Source of the DNA: Agreia sp. PsM10
Lineage (GTDB): Bacteria; Actinomycetota; Actinomycetes; Actinomycetales; Microbacteriaceae
Direction: 5' to 3'
Length of the DNA: 64,000 nt
Assembly: GCF_030433855.1 (NCBI RefSeq)
Contig: NZ_JARUXC010000004.1
Location: 248,001 to 312,000 of the forward strand
Shown here one piece after another: positions 8,079-15,390 of the stretch. Below the pieces are notes generated by a model that saw only the letters and a program-made list of their open reading frames with translations, was not told the DNA's origin and did no database searches. The position numbers were made by a program, and so were the translations under genes. Each line of letters opens with the position of its first letter. The stretch's first letter is position 1.

Positions 8079-9003
8079 GTTGCTCGTCGTCGGCGAGGCT
8101 CTCGTCGACGTGGTCTCATCCTCTGGAGGAAAAGAGGAGCATCCTGGCGGAAGCCCGATGAACGTCGCCATCGGACTCGCGCGCCTCGGCGCATCCGTCA
8201 CTCTGGCGACCCGCGTCGGCACGGATGCGCGGGGTGTCCTCATCGCGCGCCACCTCACAGACTCCGGCGTGCGTCTGGCGCCCGGCTCCGTCGACGCCGC
8301 AATCCGCACCTCGAGCGCGACCGCCACGATCGGGGCCGACGGTTCGGCGACGTACGACTTCGACATCGGCTGGGACGTCACTGAGCTCCCGACGGCCGGG
8401 TTCGAGCTTGTGCACACGGGATCCATCGGGGCACTCCTCGCACCCGGGGCCGATGCCGTCGCCGCGTGCTTCGATGCCGTCGACGACGGCGTGCTCCGGT
8501 CGTTCGACCCGAACATCCGGCCATCTGTGCTCGGTGGGCATAACGACGTGCTCCCGCTCGTCGAGCGGTTGGCCCGCTCCAGCACCGTGGTCAAGATGAG
8601 CGACGAGGATGCGCGCTGGCTCCATCCCGAGCTCGATCCGCTCGCGGTGACGGCCCACTACGCTCGGCTCGGTGCGCAGGTCGTCGTGGTGACGCTGGGT
8701 GCCGAAGGGAGCCTGCTCCGCGTCGGCGGAGACACGGTCGTGGTCCCATCACACTCCGTTCGGGTCGCCGACACGATCGGCGCCGGCGACTCGTTCATGG
8801 CTGGTCTTCTCTTCGCTCTCACGAACTCGATCGGCGTCGCGCACGTGATGGGGAGGACCGCGGCCTTCGGCGACATTCTGCAGGCGGCCCGCTTCGCCGC
8901 CGCGTGCGCCGCGATCACGGTCAGTCGTCCCGGCGCCGACCTCCCCCGGCAGCACGAGGTCGTCGTCTCACCACAGCTAGGCACGGAAAGAGGTACTCGA
9001 TGA
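8071..9003 (+). CDS. PfkB family carbohydrate kinase, probable fructokinase
   Basis: A 310-residue PfkB/ribokinase-fold enzyme. The N-terminal signature VVGEALVDVV and HPGGSPMNVAIGLARLG is followed by the C-terminal catalytic loop DTIGAGDSFMAGLL (catalytic Asp in AGD, anion hole GAGD). The GGSPxNVAxGLARLG form is typical of fructokinases rather than ribokinases (GGKGANQA). It is flanked by the LacI gene (8-nt overlap) and the GH91 gene (4-nt overlap). Fructose released by GH32 would be phosphorylated to fructose-6-phosphate in the cytosol. Sugar specificity is inferred from context. Confidence 0.87.
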   Translation: MTELLVVGEALVDVVSSSGGKEEHPGGSPMNVAIGLARLGASVTLATRVGTDARGVLIARHLTDSGVRLAPGSVDAAIRTSSATATIGADGSATYDFDIGWDVTELPTAGFELVHTGSIGALLAPGADAVAACFDAVDDGVLRSFDPNIRPSVLGGHNDVLPLVERLARSSTVVKMSDEDARWLHPELDPLAVTAHYARLGAQVVVVTLGAEGSLLRVGGDTVVVPSHSVRVADTIGAGDSFMAGLLFALTNSIGVAHVMGRTAAFGDILQAARFAAACAAITVSRPGADLPRQHEVVVSPQLGTERGTR

Positions 9004-10427
9004 GCAGCGCTAATCGCTACGACGTCACGAGGTGGCCCGTCGGCGACCCCGTCCAGGACATCGGCGAAGTGCTGAACAGCATCATCGCCGACATCACCTC
9101 GCGCCAGTCGGCCGCGGTCGACGCCGACGGCGGCAAACCCGGAGCGGTGATCGTGATTCCGCCTGGCGACTACCGCCTGCGCACCCAGGTCGTCATCGAC
9201 ATCAGTTTCCTCAGGATCGAGGGCTACGGGCATGGCTTCACGTCGTCGAGCATCCGCTTCAACGTGCCGGAAGAGGAGTGGCCCGACCTGCACGAACTGT
9301 GGCCAGGCGGGAGCCGCATTCTCGTCGATCTCCCACTGGACGACGACGCGAGCGAGATCGATGGTGCCGCTTTCGTGGTCGCGCGCAGCGGCAACCCTCG
9401 GATCAGCTCGGTCGAGTTCTCGGGCTTCTGCATCGACGGGCTGCACTTCACCGCCGACCGTTCAGGCCGACAACCGGAGAACACCTACATCAACGGCAAG
9501 ACGGGCATCTACGTCGCCAGCGCCAACGACTCGTTCCGCGTCGCCGGGATGGGCTTCGTCTACCTCGAGCACGCGCTGACCATCTGCAATGCGGATGCAT
9601 TGTCGATCCACGACAACTTCGTCGCCGAATGCGGCAGCTGCATCGAGCTGCGCGGCTGGGGTCAGGCCTCGAAGATCACAGATAATCTGATCGGCGCGGG
9701 TCCCGATGGATACTCGATCTATGCCGAGAACCACGGGGGACTTCTGATCACGGCGAACAACGTCTTCCCGCGCGGAGCGAGCAGCGTGCACCTCGAGTCG
9801 GTGAGCCGTTCCAGCGTCACGGCCAACCGCCTCCATTCGTTCTATCCAGGGATGGTCGTGCTCGCCGGCGGCAGCTCGGAGAACCTCGTCGCGTCGAATC
9901 ATCTCCTGCGCGACCACGAACCCTGGACCCCGTTCCTCGGCGTCGACAACGGTCTCGACGACCCTTACGGGGTTGTGCGTGTCGAGGGCAGCGACAACTC
10001 GATCATCGGAAACCACGTCTCCGTCGTGATCGATGCGGCGGGTATCCGCCCTGCCGGTGCCCAGCCGGTGGTCATCCGGCTCGCCTCGGGAAGCGGCAAC
10101 TACGTAGCCACCAACCATGTCGTCGCGCGGGACGTGCACGTGTCGTCGGGCGGCTCGGCGTTCGAGGCGCAGGTGGATGCGCTGCTGTCGACAACGGCGT
10201 CGGAGACGCTGTCCGTCACGGCGGTCCTCGTCGATCCCGCCTCGGTACGCAACACCATTCTCGACACGGGCACCCACGCCGAGGTGCTCGCCGACCGCAG
10301 GGTCAACGCGATCCGGCCGACCCGGATGTACCGATCCGTCGCGGAGTCTCGTCGTCAGGCCAGACGGGGGTCGCGGCCGTACTGGGCAGGTACGCCCAGG
10401 TGGTCCCGCAGAGTCTCGCCGGAGTAG
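9000..10427 (+). CDS. GH91 enzyme: difructose anhydride hydrolase / inulin fructotransferase family, cytoplasmic
   Basis: A 475-residue right-handed beta-helix protein clearly of family GH91: NRYDVTRWPVGDPVQDIGEV, GGKPGAVIVIPPGDYRLRTQ and NVPEEEWPDLHELWPGGSR match the conserved N-terminal third of inulin fructotransferases. Asp205 and Glu216 (SIHDNFVAECGSCIEL) keep the 11-residue spacing of the catalytic Asp/Glu pair (233/244 in the Bacillus enzyme, 207/218 in Arthrobacter DFA-IIIase, from memory). Unlike secreted inulin fructotransferases there is no signal peptide. With an importer, GH32 and a kinase in the operon, the intracellular DFA-hydrolysing activity fits better than inulin cleavage. 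The ATG overlaps the kinase stop by 4 nt. The last 30 or so residues after AIRPT look foreign and run antisense into the next gene. Confidence 0.88.
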   Translation: MSSANRYDVTRWPVGDPVQDIGEVLNSIIADITSRQSAAVDADGGKPGAVIVIPPGDYRLRTQVVIDISFLRIEGYGHGFTSSSIRFNVPEEEWPDLHELWPGGSRILVDLPLDDDASEIDGAAFVVARSGNPRISSVEFSGFCIDGLHFTADRSGRQPENTYINGKTGIYVASANDSFRVAGMGFVYLEHALTICNADALSIHDNFVAECGSCIELRGWGQASKITDNLIGAGPDGYSIYAENHGGLLITANNVFPRGASSVHLESVSRSSVTANRLHSFYPGMVVLAGGSSENLVASNHLLRDHEPWTPFLGVDNGLDDPYGVVRVEGSDNSIIGNHVSVVIDAAGIRPAGAQPVVIRLASGSGNYVATNHVVARDVHVSSGGSAFEAQVDALLSTTASETLSVTAVLVDPASVRNTILDTGTHAEVLADRRVNAIRPTRMYRSVAESRRQARRGSRPYWAGTPRWSRRVSPE

Positions 10428-11680
10428 CCATCGGGATAGATGCCGCGCTGCCGAAGAATGGGGACGACGTTGTCGACAAAGTCATCGATACCGGCTTCAG
10501 CCAGATCGGGGATGACCCAGAAGCCGTCCGCGGCTTCGGCCTCGAACCATTCCTGCATGTGGTCGGCAACCAGGGCGCCGGGCCCGACGACGGTCGGATG
10601 GAAGTCGATCACGCCGTGGGCGAGGATGTCACGAATCGTCCACCCCTGCCGAGCCACGCGCAGCGCGACCTCCGACCGCGGATCGATGGGTGCCGCGTAG
10701 GCGCGCGCGAGTTCCTCGTCGCTCAGGCGGTCGTTCACCCGGTCCGGGCCCAACCGCAGACCCAACATCTGTCCGAGTCCGACGACTCGCTGGGGCGAGG
10801 GTTCGCCGGTCACGGCCAGGCGCCGGTCCAGGCCTTCTCTTACCGTCGAAGCCACGGTCGTCATGATGCCGACGAAGTACTTGATCTCGTCTGGGTCTCG
10901 TCCGGCTTGGCGCGCTGACTCGCGCACCATCTGGCGCTGCGCCCGGGCCTCTTCAATCGTCCATACCTCGGCGATGAAGCCGCTTGCGTATCGACCCGCG
11001 AGCGAGAGCAGATGGGGGCTGGGGCCCCCCGCCGTGAAGATGACCGGCTGTCCTTGCTCGGAGGGAGGGATGGGAAGCGGCCCGCGCGAAGCGACGAACT
11101 CGCCCTGCAAGTCAATGGGCCGGACCTTTTCTGGATCGAAGTAGCGTCCGGTTGCTTGGTCACCGATCCACGCGTCTGCTTCCCAGCTGCCCCACAGGGC
11201 CTGGACGATCTGGACCGTCTCGTTGGCACGCCGGTATCGCGCCGATCGCTCGGCCACCGGCTGTCCGTAGTTCGCAGCCACCGCGGGACTGCTGGTCGTC
11301 ACGGCGTTCCAGCCGACGCGCCCGTGACTCATCACGTCTAGTGCCTTGAACTGTCGAGCGAGGTTGTACGGCTCCTGGAACGTGGTCGATCCTGTTGCGA
11401 CCATCCCGATGCGCGACGTCTCCCTGGCGACCGCTGCCAGCGCCAGCATGGGATCCATCGTCATGTTCAGTCCGGCCCGTTCCTCTCCGCCCTGGACCGC
11501 GGCAAAGTCGGGAACGAACAGGAAGGCAAAGCCTCCACGTTCGGCAGATTGGGCAATGCGCACCTGCGCGTCGGTGCTGGTGAAGTTCTTGGGGTCCACC
11601 CCAGGGGAACGCCACGCATCGGTGAGCATGCCGTAGCTCGTTCCCAGCGATGTCGCCAGAATCATCTTCGGTGCGTTCAC
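10355..11680 (-). CDS. LLM-class FMN-dependent monooxygenase (NtaA/SnaA/DszA type)
   Basis: A 441-residue luciferase-like protein with features of the two-component NtaA/DszA subgroup: an early GTSYGMLTDAWR, then FLFVPDFAAV, ETSRIGMVATGSTTFQEPYNLARQFKALDVMSHGRVGWNAVT, and IFTAGGPSPHLLSLAGRYASGF. Members hydroxylate or cleave small organic substrates (chelators, sulfones, antibiotics) with FMNH2 from a separate reductase, which is not seen nearby. The GTG at 11680 has AGGAGA 5 nt upstream. It diverges from a MerR gene, and its promoter carries a MerR-type dyad. Its last 73 bp overlap the GH91 3' end in antisense. Confidence 0.87.
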   Translation of the reverse strand: MNAPKMILATSLGTSYGMLTDAWRSPGVDPKNFTSTDAQVRIAQSAERGGFAFLFVPDFAAVQGGEERAGLNMTMDPMLALAAVARETSRIGMVATGSTTFQEPYNLARQFKALDVMSHGRVGWNAVTTSSPAVAANYGQPVAERSARYRRANETVQIVQALWGSWEADAWIGDQATGRYFDPEKVRPIDLQGEFVASRGPLPIPPSEQGQPVIFTAGGPSPHLLSLAGRYASGFIAEVWTIEEARAQRQMVRESARQAGRDPDEIKYFVGIMTTVASTVREGLDRRLAVTGEPSPQRVVGLGQMLGLRLGPDRVNDRLSDEELARAYAAPIDPRSEVALRVARQGWTIRDILAHGVIDFHPTVVGPGALVADHMQEWFEAEAADGFWVIPDLAEAGIDDFVDNVVPILRQRGIYPDGYSGETLRDHLGVPAQYGRDPRLA

Positions 11681-11808
11681 GTTGTCTCCTTCATAGGGGC
11701 TCGTTCTTGATATGAGGTGATGGACACAAGGTGGGGTGAAAGGGAGATGCGGCTCGCCGACACGGGCGGCCCGCTGGGGAGAGGAACGCTCGGAGCAGGC
11801 ACGTGACC

Positions 11809-11840
11809 ATCATCCAACCTTCACACCATGAGAAGGTCAA
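11809..11840 (-). promoter_or_regulatory. MerR-type promoter with dyad operator in a 20-bp spacer
   Basis: Read on the reverse strand, a -35 TTGACC (complement of 11835-11840) and a -10 GATGAT (complement of 11809-11814) are separated by 20 bp. Inside lies a perfect dyad ACCTTC-N9-GAAGGT (11817-11837). An overlong 19-20 bp spacer holding the dyad is the hallmark of MerR-activated promoters; the half-sites equal those of CueR operators. It points to the monooxygenase gene, while the divergent MerR gene begins 67 bp to the right. Confidence 0.75.
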
Positions 11841-11903
11841 ATCGAGCCGGTCCGACCCAGGTGGAACGTTGTAACGTTGACGCAAGCGAAAGGTGACGAC
11901 TCT

Positions 11904-12290
11904 GTGAGGATCGGCGAGTTATCGCAGCAGTCAGGTGTCTCGACCCGCATGCTGCGGTACTACGAGGAACAAGGCTTGATCGCACCCCTCCGGCGTGGCA
12001 ACGGGTATCGCGAGTACGACGAGGATCTTGTCGATCGGGTGACGAAGATCCGAGGGCTGCGAGAATCAGGCATACCCATGCACATCATCGGCGACATGCT
12101 TTCGTGCCCCGATCAGTCGACGAATACCGCCGCCGCTCCGGACCCGGAGCTGCGCACGACGCTCGTTCGAGCTCGCGACCGGATGAGCGAGTGCGTTGAA
12201 CTACTGCATCGTCATCGAGACGCTCTGTCTCGGTACATCGAATCGATGGACCAGACCCAGACAGTGGAGTCTGGCCGGGAGCCACACTGA
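11904..12290 (+). CDS. MerR family transcriptional regulator
   Basis: A 128-residue protein with an N-terminal winged HTH (VRIGELSQQSGVSTRMLRYYEEQGLI, GNGYREYDEDLVDRVTKIRGLRESGI) and a C-terminal dimerisation coiled coil (LRTTLVRARDRMSECVELLHRHRDALSRYI). The GTG at 11904 is preferred because AAAGGTGA lies 6-8 nt upstream and family members start at VRIGEL; a TTG at 11877 would add nine residues. The C-terminal metal-binding cysteine loop of CueR/ZntR is absent, so an organic or redox signal is more likely. It probably controls the divergent monooxygenase through the dyad at 11817-11837. Confidence 0.88.
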   Translation: MRIGELSQQSGVSTRMLRYYEEQGLIAPLRRGNGYREYDEDLVDRVTKIRGLRESGIPMHIIGDMLSCPDQSTNTAAAPDPELRTTLVRARDRMSECVELLHRHRDALSRYIESMDQTQTVESGREPH

Positions 12291-12351
12291 GACGGTGCGT
12301 CTCGGCGCGATCGAGGAGTTGGCGGACGACCGGGTGCTTATGCCCTGAGAT

Positions 12352-13251
12352 TCAGCGTTCGTGCAACTCCATGGCAGCAAGAATTTCCTCGCGGTAGGGC
12401 ATCGAGGTGACAGCGCCACGACGGGTGACCGTGATAGCCGCGGCCGCGCTGGCCGCCGAGATGGCCGTCTCCAACTGCTCACCAGCTGCTAGCCAGGCGG
12501 TAACGACGCCGACGAACGTGTCACCGGCGGCGGTGGTGTCGACCGCTGAGACGTGGGGGGCAGGAAAGTAGCGCACCCCGATGGTGCGCCGGTAGAGCAG
12601 CGAACCACGTTCGCCCAGGGTCACGATGACGTTCCGCGCGTCGCGACCCAGGCGCTCAGCCGCCCCTGCCACGTCGTCCATTCCGGCGAGCTGGATCGCT
12701 TCTTGCTCGTTCGCGACGAGAAGGTCGGTGAGGGCGATCAGTTCCTCCGATCCACCGACGACAGGCGCAGGGGTGAGAACCGTCGTGATCCCTAAGCTGC
12801 GCGCATACATGAACGCTTCCCGGACGAGGCTCACAGGCCGCTCGAACTGGGCGACGAGAACACCGGATGCGGCTATGGCCGCCCTGTCCTCGTCGGCGAA
12901 ATCAGTCGCATTGTTGGCCCCCGAGACGACCACGATGCTGTTCTGACCATCGTCGGTGACGCTGATCTGGGCGACGCCTGTGGGCTGATCTGTCGAACGT
13001 AGACCTGTCACGTCTACGTCGTTGTCGACGAGTGTTGCTCGCAGTGACTCGGCGAAAGGATCATTCCCGACTGCACCCAGGAAGCGCACATCGGCGCCTC
13101 CGCGGGATGCGGCAATGGCCTGGTTCAGACCCTTACCTCCGGCACCCATCACGAATGACGAGCCGAACAGGGTTTCGCCGGGTCTGGCCGGTCGCGGTTG
13201 TCGAACCGAGAGGTCCATATTGGCGCTTCCGATCACCGTTATCGCGCTCAT
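12352..13251 (-). CDS. rbsK: Ribokinase
   Basis: A 299-residue PfkB-fold kinase. It has the ribokinase N-terminal signature VIGSANMDLSV, GAGGKGLNQAIAASRGG around residue 37, and the C-terminal DTTAAGDTFVGV with catalytic Asp243. The AAGD loop and GGKGxNQA form are those of true ribokinases, making ribose-5-phosphate from ribose and ATP. Its ATG at 13251 overlaps the upstream ADP-ribosylglycohydrolase-like gene by 4 nt. As the last gene of a three-gene unit behind two glycohydrolases, it is placed to capture ribose released from a riboside. Confidence 0.9.
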   Translation of the reverse strand: MSAITVIGSANMDLSVRQPRPARPGETLFGSSFVMGAGGKGLNQAIAASRGGADVRFLGAVGNDPFAESLRATLVDNDVDVTGLRSTDQPTGVAQISVTDDGQNSIVVVSGANNATDFADEDRAAIAASGVLVAQFERPVSLVREAFMYARSLGITTVLTPAPVVGGSEELIALTDLLVANEQEAIQLAGMDDVAGAAERLGRDARNVIVTLGERGSLLYRRTIGVRYFPAPHVSAVDTTAAGDTFVGVVTAWLAAGEQLETAISAASAAAAITVTRRGAVTSMPYREEILAAMELHER

Positions 13252-14261
13252 GCAGTATTCGCATGCTCGAGTAGCGACGATACGAGGCCGGATAGCGATT
13301 CTCCGCTCAGTGTGGGAATCGTCACGCCGCCGAGAGTGTCGAGATCGCCGGCATCGATGCGGCTGCCCAGTGCGCCGCAGAGAGCTCCCACGAGCGAGGG
13401 CAGACTGTCTTGATGCCGTGTGATCGTGAACGCCAGTGGGAGCGCCTTCTCGTGGTCGCCTCCTGCCGCCTCGACGATGGCGAAAGCGAGGGGAAGGGTC
13501 TCGGTCACGGTGCCCGGGTGGCTGTAAGTCCTGGGGGCGAAGCGAGCGACCAGAGCGGGCACCGAGGTCAGTGGTGTGCGAGCTTCGCGCACGATCTGTC
13601 GTGCTTCCGCGATGCCCTCCGATAGCCACGGGTCGCAGTCCAGTGCTTCCAGGGCGTCCTCGATACTTCGATTCAGCGGGGTTCCTGTCATGCAGCTCGC
13701 GAGGGTCCAGGCGTAGATAGCTGCGGCTTGAACCCCCACGCCGTCATGCGTGATTGTGGCGAGGTTGCTGGCGAGAACGGCGGCATCGGCCGGATCGATC
13801 ATGGCGATAGCTGCGGCAAGGGCGCCGGGAAGAGCGGAATCGTCGTAGAAGGCGGGGTTGTCGCGACCGGTTTGAGGCGGTCGAAGCCCTGAGGCGGCGT
13901 TCAGTTGAGCCGAGCGCTGGGCTGCCCCGGTCCAGACGTCGGGGGCGTCGATCCTGTCGCGCCAACGCTCGAACATCTCCTGAGTCGATCGGCTCGGCGA
14001 GTCGATGATCGTGAGGGCGGCCAGAGCGAACAACTCCGAGTCATCAGTACCGACGAGCGCCCGCGTGCCCAGAGCTGTCAGTACGAAAGGAATCACCGGT
14101 CGAAGGACATGCGATTCGTCCAGCTCGCTCGCACCGCGCCGAAGCATCTGACGCACCCAGGGGTCGCGGATCGTACGGTGTTCGCTCGCGGGAGCTCCAA
14201 GGGCATCTCCGAGGACGAGGCCATGCACGGCTTGCAGGGCGTTGACGGATTTGGTGGTCAT
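13248..14261 (-). CDS. ADP-ribosylglycohydrolase-fold protein, diverged paralogue
   Basis: A 337-residue DraG/ADP-ribosylglycohydrolase-family protein (all-helical). The N-terminal VLGDALGAPAS and GTDDSELFAL (residues 71-80) keep the first metal site. The C-terminal motif that should read GRDxDT is TRHQDS (residues 281-286), so one of the aspartates for the second metal is missing. It is a paralogue of the protein encoded just upstream, with 4-nt overlaps on both sides. It may be a catalytically altered partner or use a different substrate. The start at 14261 gives MTTKSVNALQAVHGLVLGD; a longer upstream frame is antisense to the neighbour. Confidence 0.8.
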   Translation of the reverse strand: MTTKSVNALQAVHGLVLGDALGAPASEHRTIRDPWVRQMLRRGASELDESHVLRPVIPFVLTALGTRALVGTDDSELFALAALTIIDSPSRSTQEMFERWRDRIDAPDVWTGAAQRSAQLNAASGLRPPQTGRDNPAFYDDSALPGALAAAIAMIDPADAAVLASNLATITHDGVGVQAAAIYAWTLASCMTGTPLNRSIEDALEALDCDPWLSEGIAEARQIVREARTPLTSVPALVARFAPRTYSHPGTVTETLPLAFAIVEAAGGDHEKALPLAFTITRHQDSLPSLVGALCGALGSRIDAGDLDTLGGVTIPTLSGESLSGLVSSLLEHANTA

Positions 14262-15244
14262 GCGGATACACCTCGGTCTGCGTTGGAACGGTCGACTAAT
14301 GAATCGGCGAGGTCGAAGAGGTCGATACCGGCCGTCGCTTCGATACATCGGCCTGCCACCGAGCGGACTTGCTTTACGTGAGCCGGGTCGAATTCTGTGA
14401 CGCCGACGAGGGCGCCTGAGATCGCGCCTCCCATTGCCGCGATGGTGTCGGAATCACGCCCGATGTTGACGCCGCTCTCGATGACCGACGTGCTTCCATT
14501 AGTCGCGCGAAGCAGACCCACACACAGGGCCAGCGCTTCCGGCGCCACGTCGGCCCACATGTAGTGCCGCAGCGGGATCGACCTGAAGAGTTCCTCCTCA
14601 GCGGACTCGATGGAATCCGCTGCCTCTGCGATGTCCAGCGCGCGCATGGCGAGCCGGAGAGACCAGGAGTCTCGGGGCAAAGCGTCGAGCATCGCCTCGA
14701 GCACAGGTTCGATCGTGTTCTCCACCATGGCGACCGCAACCCCCGCGGCCATCGCTTCGGCACAGAATATGCCGTCCCGGTCGTGGCTGACGCGCGCATC
14801 AGCGACAGCCATGCGACGCGCAAGAGCGGGATCGCCCGCCGCGTAGATTCCCATCGGTGCGGCTCGCATCGCAGCGCCGTCGCTCCACATCTCGGAATTG
14901 CGCTGACCGCTTGCGGGCGGACGAATTCCCGCCTGCAGGTTCGACAATGCGATCATCTCGCTGAAGCCCGCTCCACGAAAGCCGGCTGTCTGAATTTCGA
15001 GAGCCTTCAGCCAGATATCTGCGACGGTGTCGGAGGTCATGTCGGCGCCGGCTGCCAGGACGCTCTGAGCGGTCAGAACTGCGTACTCAGTGTCGTCTGT
15101 GCCGGCGGCATCTTCTTCGACGAACGAGCGCACCCGCCCCCAGCGCTCTCGAATCTCGACGGGCGTCATCCCTTCGGTGGGAGCTCCCATCGCATCACCA
15201 ATGGCGAGTCCGATAAGGGACCCGCGTGCACGATTCTTCGTCAT
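14258..15244 (-). CDS. ADP-ribosylglycohydrolase (DraG-like, intact metal motifs)
   Basis: A 328-residue ADP-ribosylglycohydrolase-family enzyme with complete binuclear-magnesium motifs: GLAIGDAMGAPTE, GTDDTEYA with Thr49-Asp50-Asp51, and NIGRDSDTIAAMGGAISGAL with Asp264 and Asp266. The family hydrolyses N- or O-glycosidic bonds to ribose in ADP-ribosyl compounds. Bacterial members also sit in kinase/transporter operons such as E. coli yegTUVW, where riboside hydrolysis is suspected. The ATG at 15244 has CGGAG 5 nt upstream. It is the first gene of the leftward arm of a LacI-centred divergon, with an operator-like site at 15260-15273 just ahead. Confidence 0.85.
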   Translation of the reverse strand: MTKNRARGSLIGLAIGDAMGAPTEGMTPVEIRERWGRVRSFVEEDAAGTDDTEYAVLTAQSVLAAGADMTSDTVADIWLKALEIQTAGFRGAGFSEMIALSNLQAGIRPPASGQRNSEMWSDGAAMRAAPMGIYAAGDPALARRMAVADARVSHDRDGIFCAEAMAAGVAVAMVENTIEPVLEAMLDALPRDSWSLRLAMRALDIAEAADSIESAEEELFRSIPLRHYMWADVAPEALALCVGLLRATNGSTSVIESGVNIGRDSDTIAAMGGAISGALVGVTEFDPAHVKQVRSVAGRCIEATAGIDLFDLADSLVDRSNADRGVSA

Positions 15245-15259
15245 ATTTCTCCGAACTAG

Positions 15260-15273
15260 TGAAACCTTTTGCA
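15260..15273. promoter_or_regulatory. LacI-family operator, leftward arm
   Basis: TGAAACCTTTTGCA lies 16 bp upstream of the leftward ADP-ribosylglycohydrolase start. Its complement TGCAAAAGGTTTCA matches the site at 15356-15370 (TGCAAAACGTTTCGA) in nearly every position. Two similar LacI-type half-palindromes about 95 bp apart, one per divergent arm, suggest control of both arms by the LacI gene at 15391. Confidence 0.55.
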
Positions 15274-15355
15274 TCACCATATCGGTCAAATACGCCGCCG
15301 TAACAAGAAGTTAATATTTCTGTCTTGCGTGATCTATTGATTTCGCCCATGCTGA

Positions 15356-15370
15356 TGCAAAACGTTTCGA
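15356..15370. promoter_or_regulatory. LacI-family operator, rightward arm
   Basis: TGCAAAACGTTTCGA contains the AAACGTTT core centred on CG that is typical of LacI/GalR operators. It lies 20 bp upstream of the LacI gene start, next to a weak promoter candidate (TTGCGT at 15325, CATGCT at 15348, 17-bp spacer). Autoregulation plus control of the downstream transporter and pyrimidine genes is the likely role. Confidence 0.65.
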
Positions 15371-15390
15371 TGAATTATGAAGGAGAGAAC

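Noticed and set aside
5969-8594. Long reverse-strand frames opposite the MalG permease, LacI and kinase genes
   Set aside because: Antisense shadows of motif-bearing genes; no start signals or recognisable domains.
9000-10427. Pectate lyase or pectin methylesterase for the beta-helix protein
   Set aside because: The N-terminal third matches GH91 and the Asp/Glu pair is spaced as in GH91; lyase calcium motifs are absent.
11691-11885. A 64-codon reverse-strand frame between the monooxygenase and the MerR gene
   Set aside because: It covers the MerR-type promoter and overlaps the MerR start, has no ribosome binding site, and its translation resembles no family.
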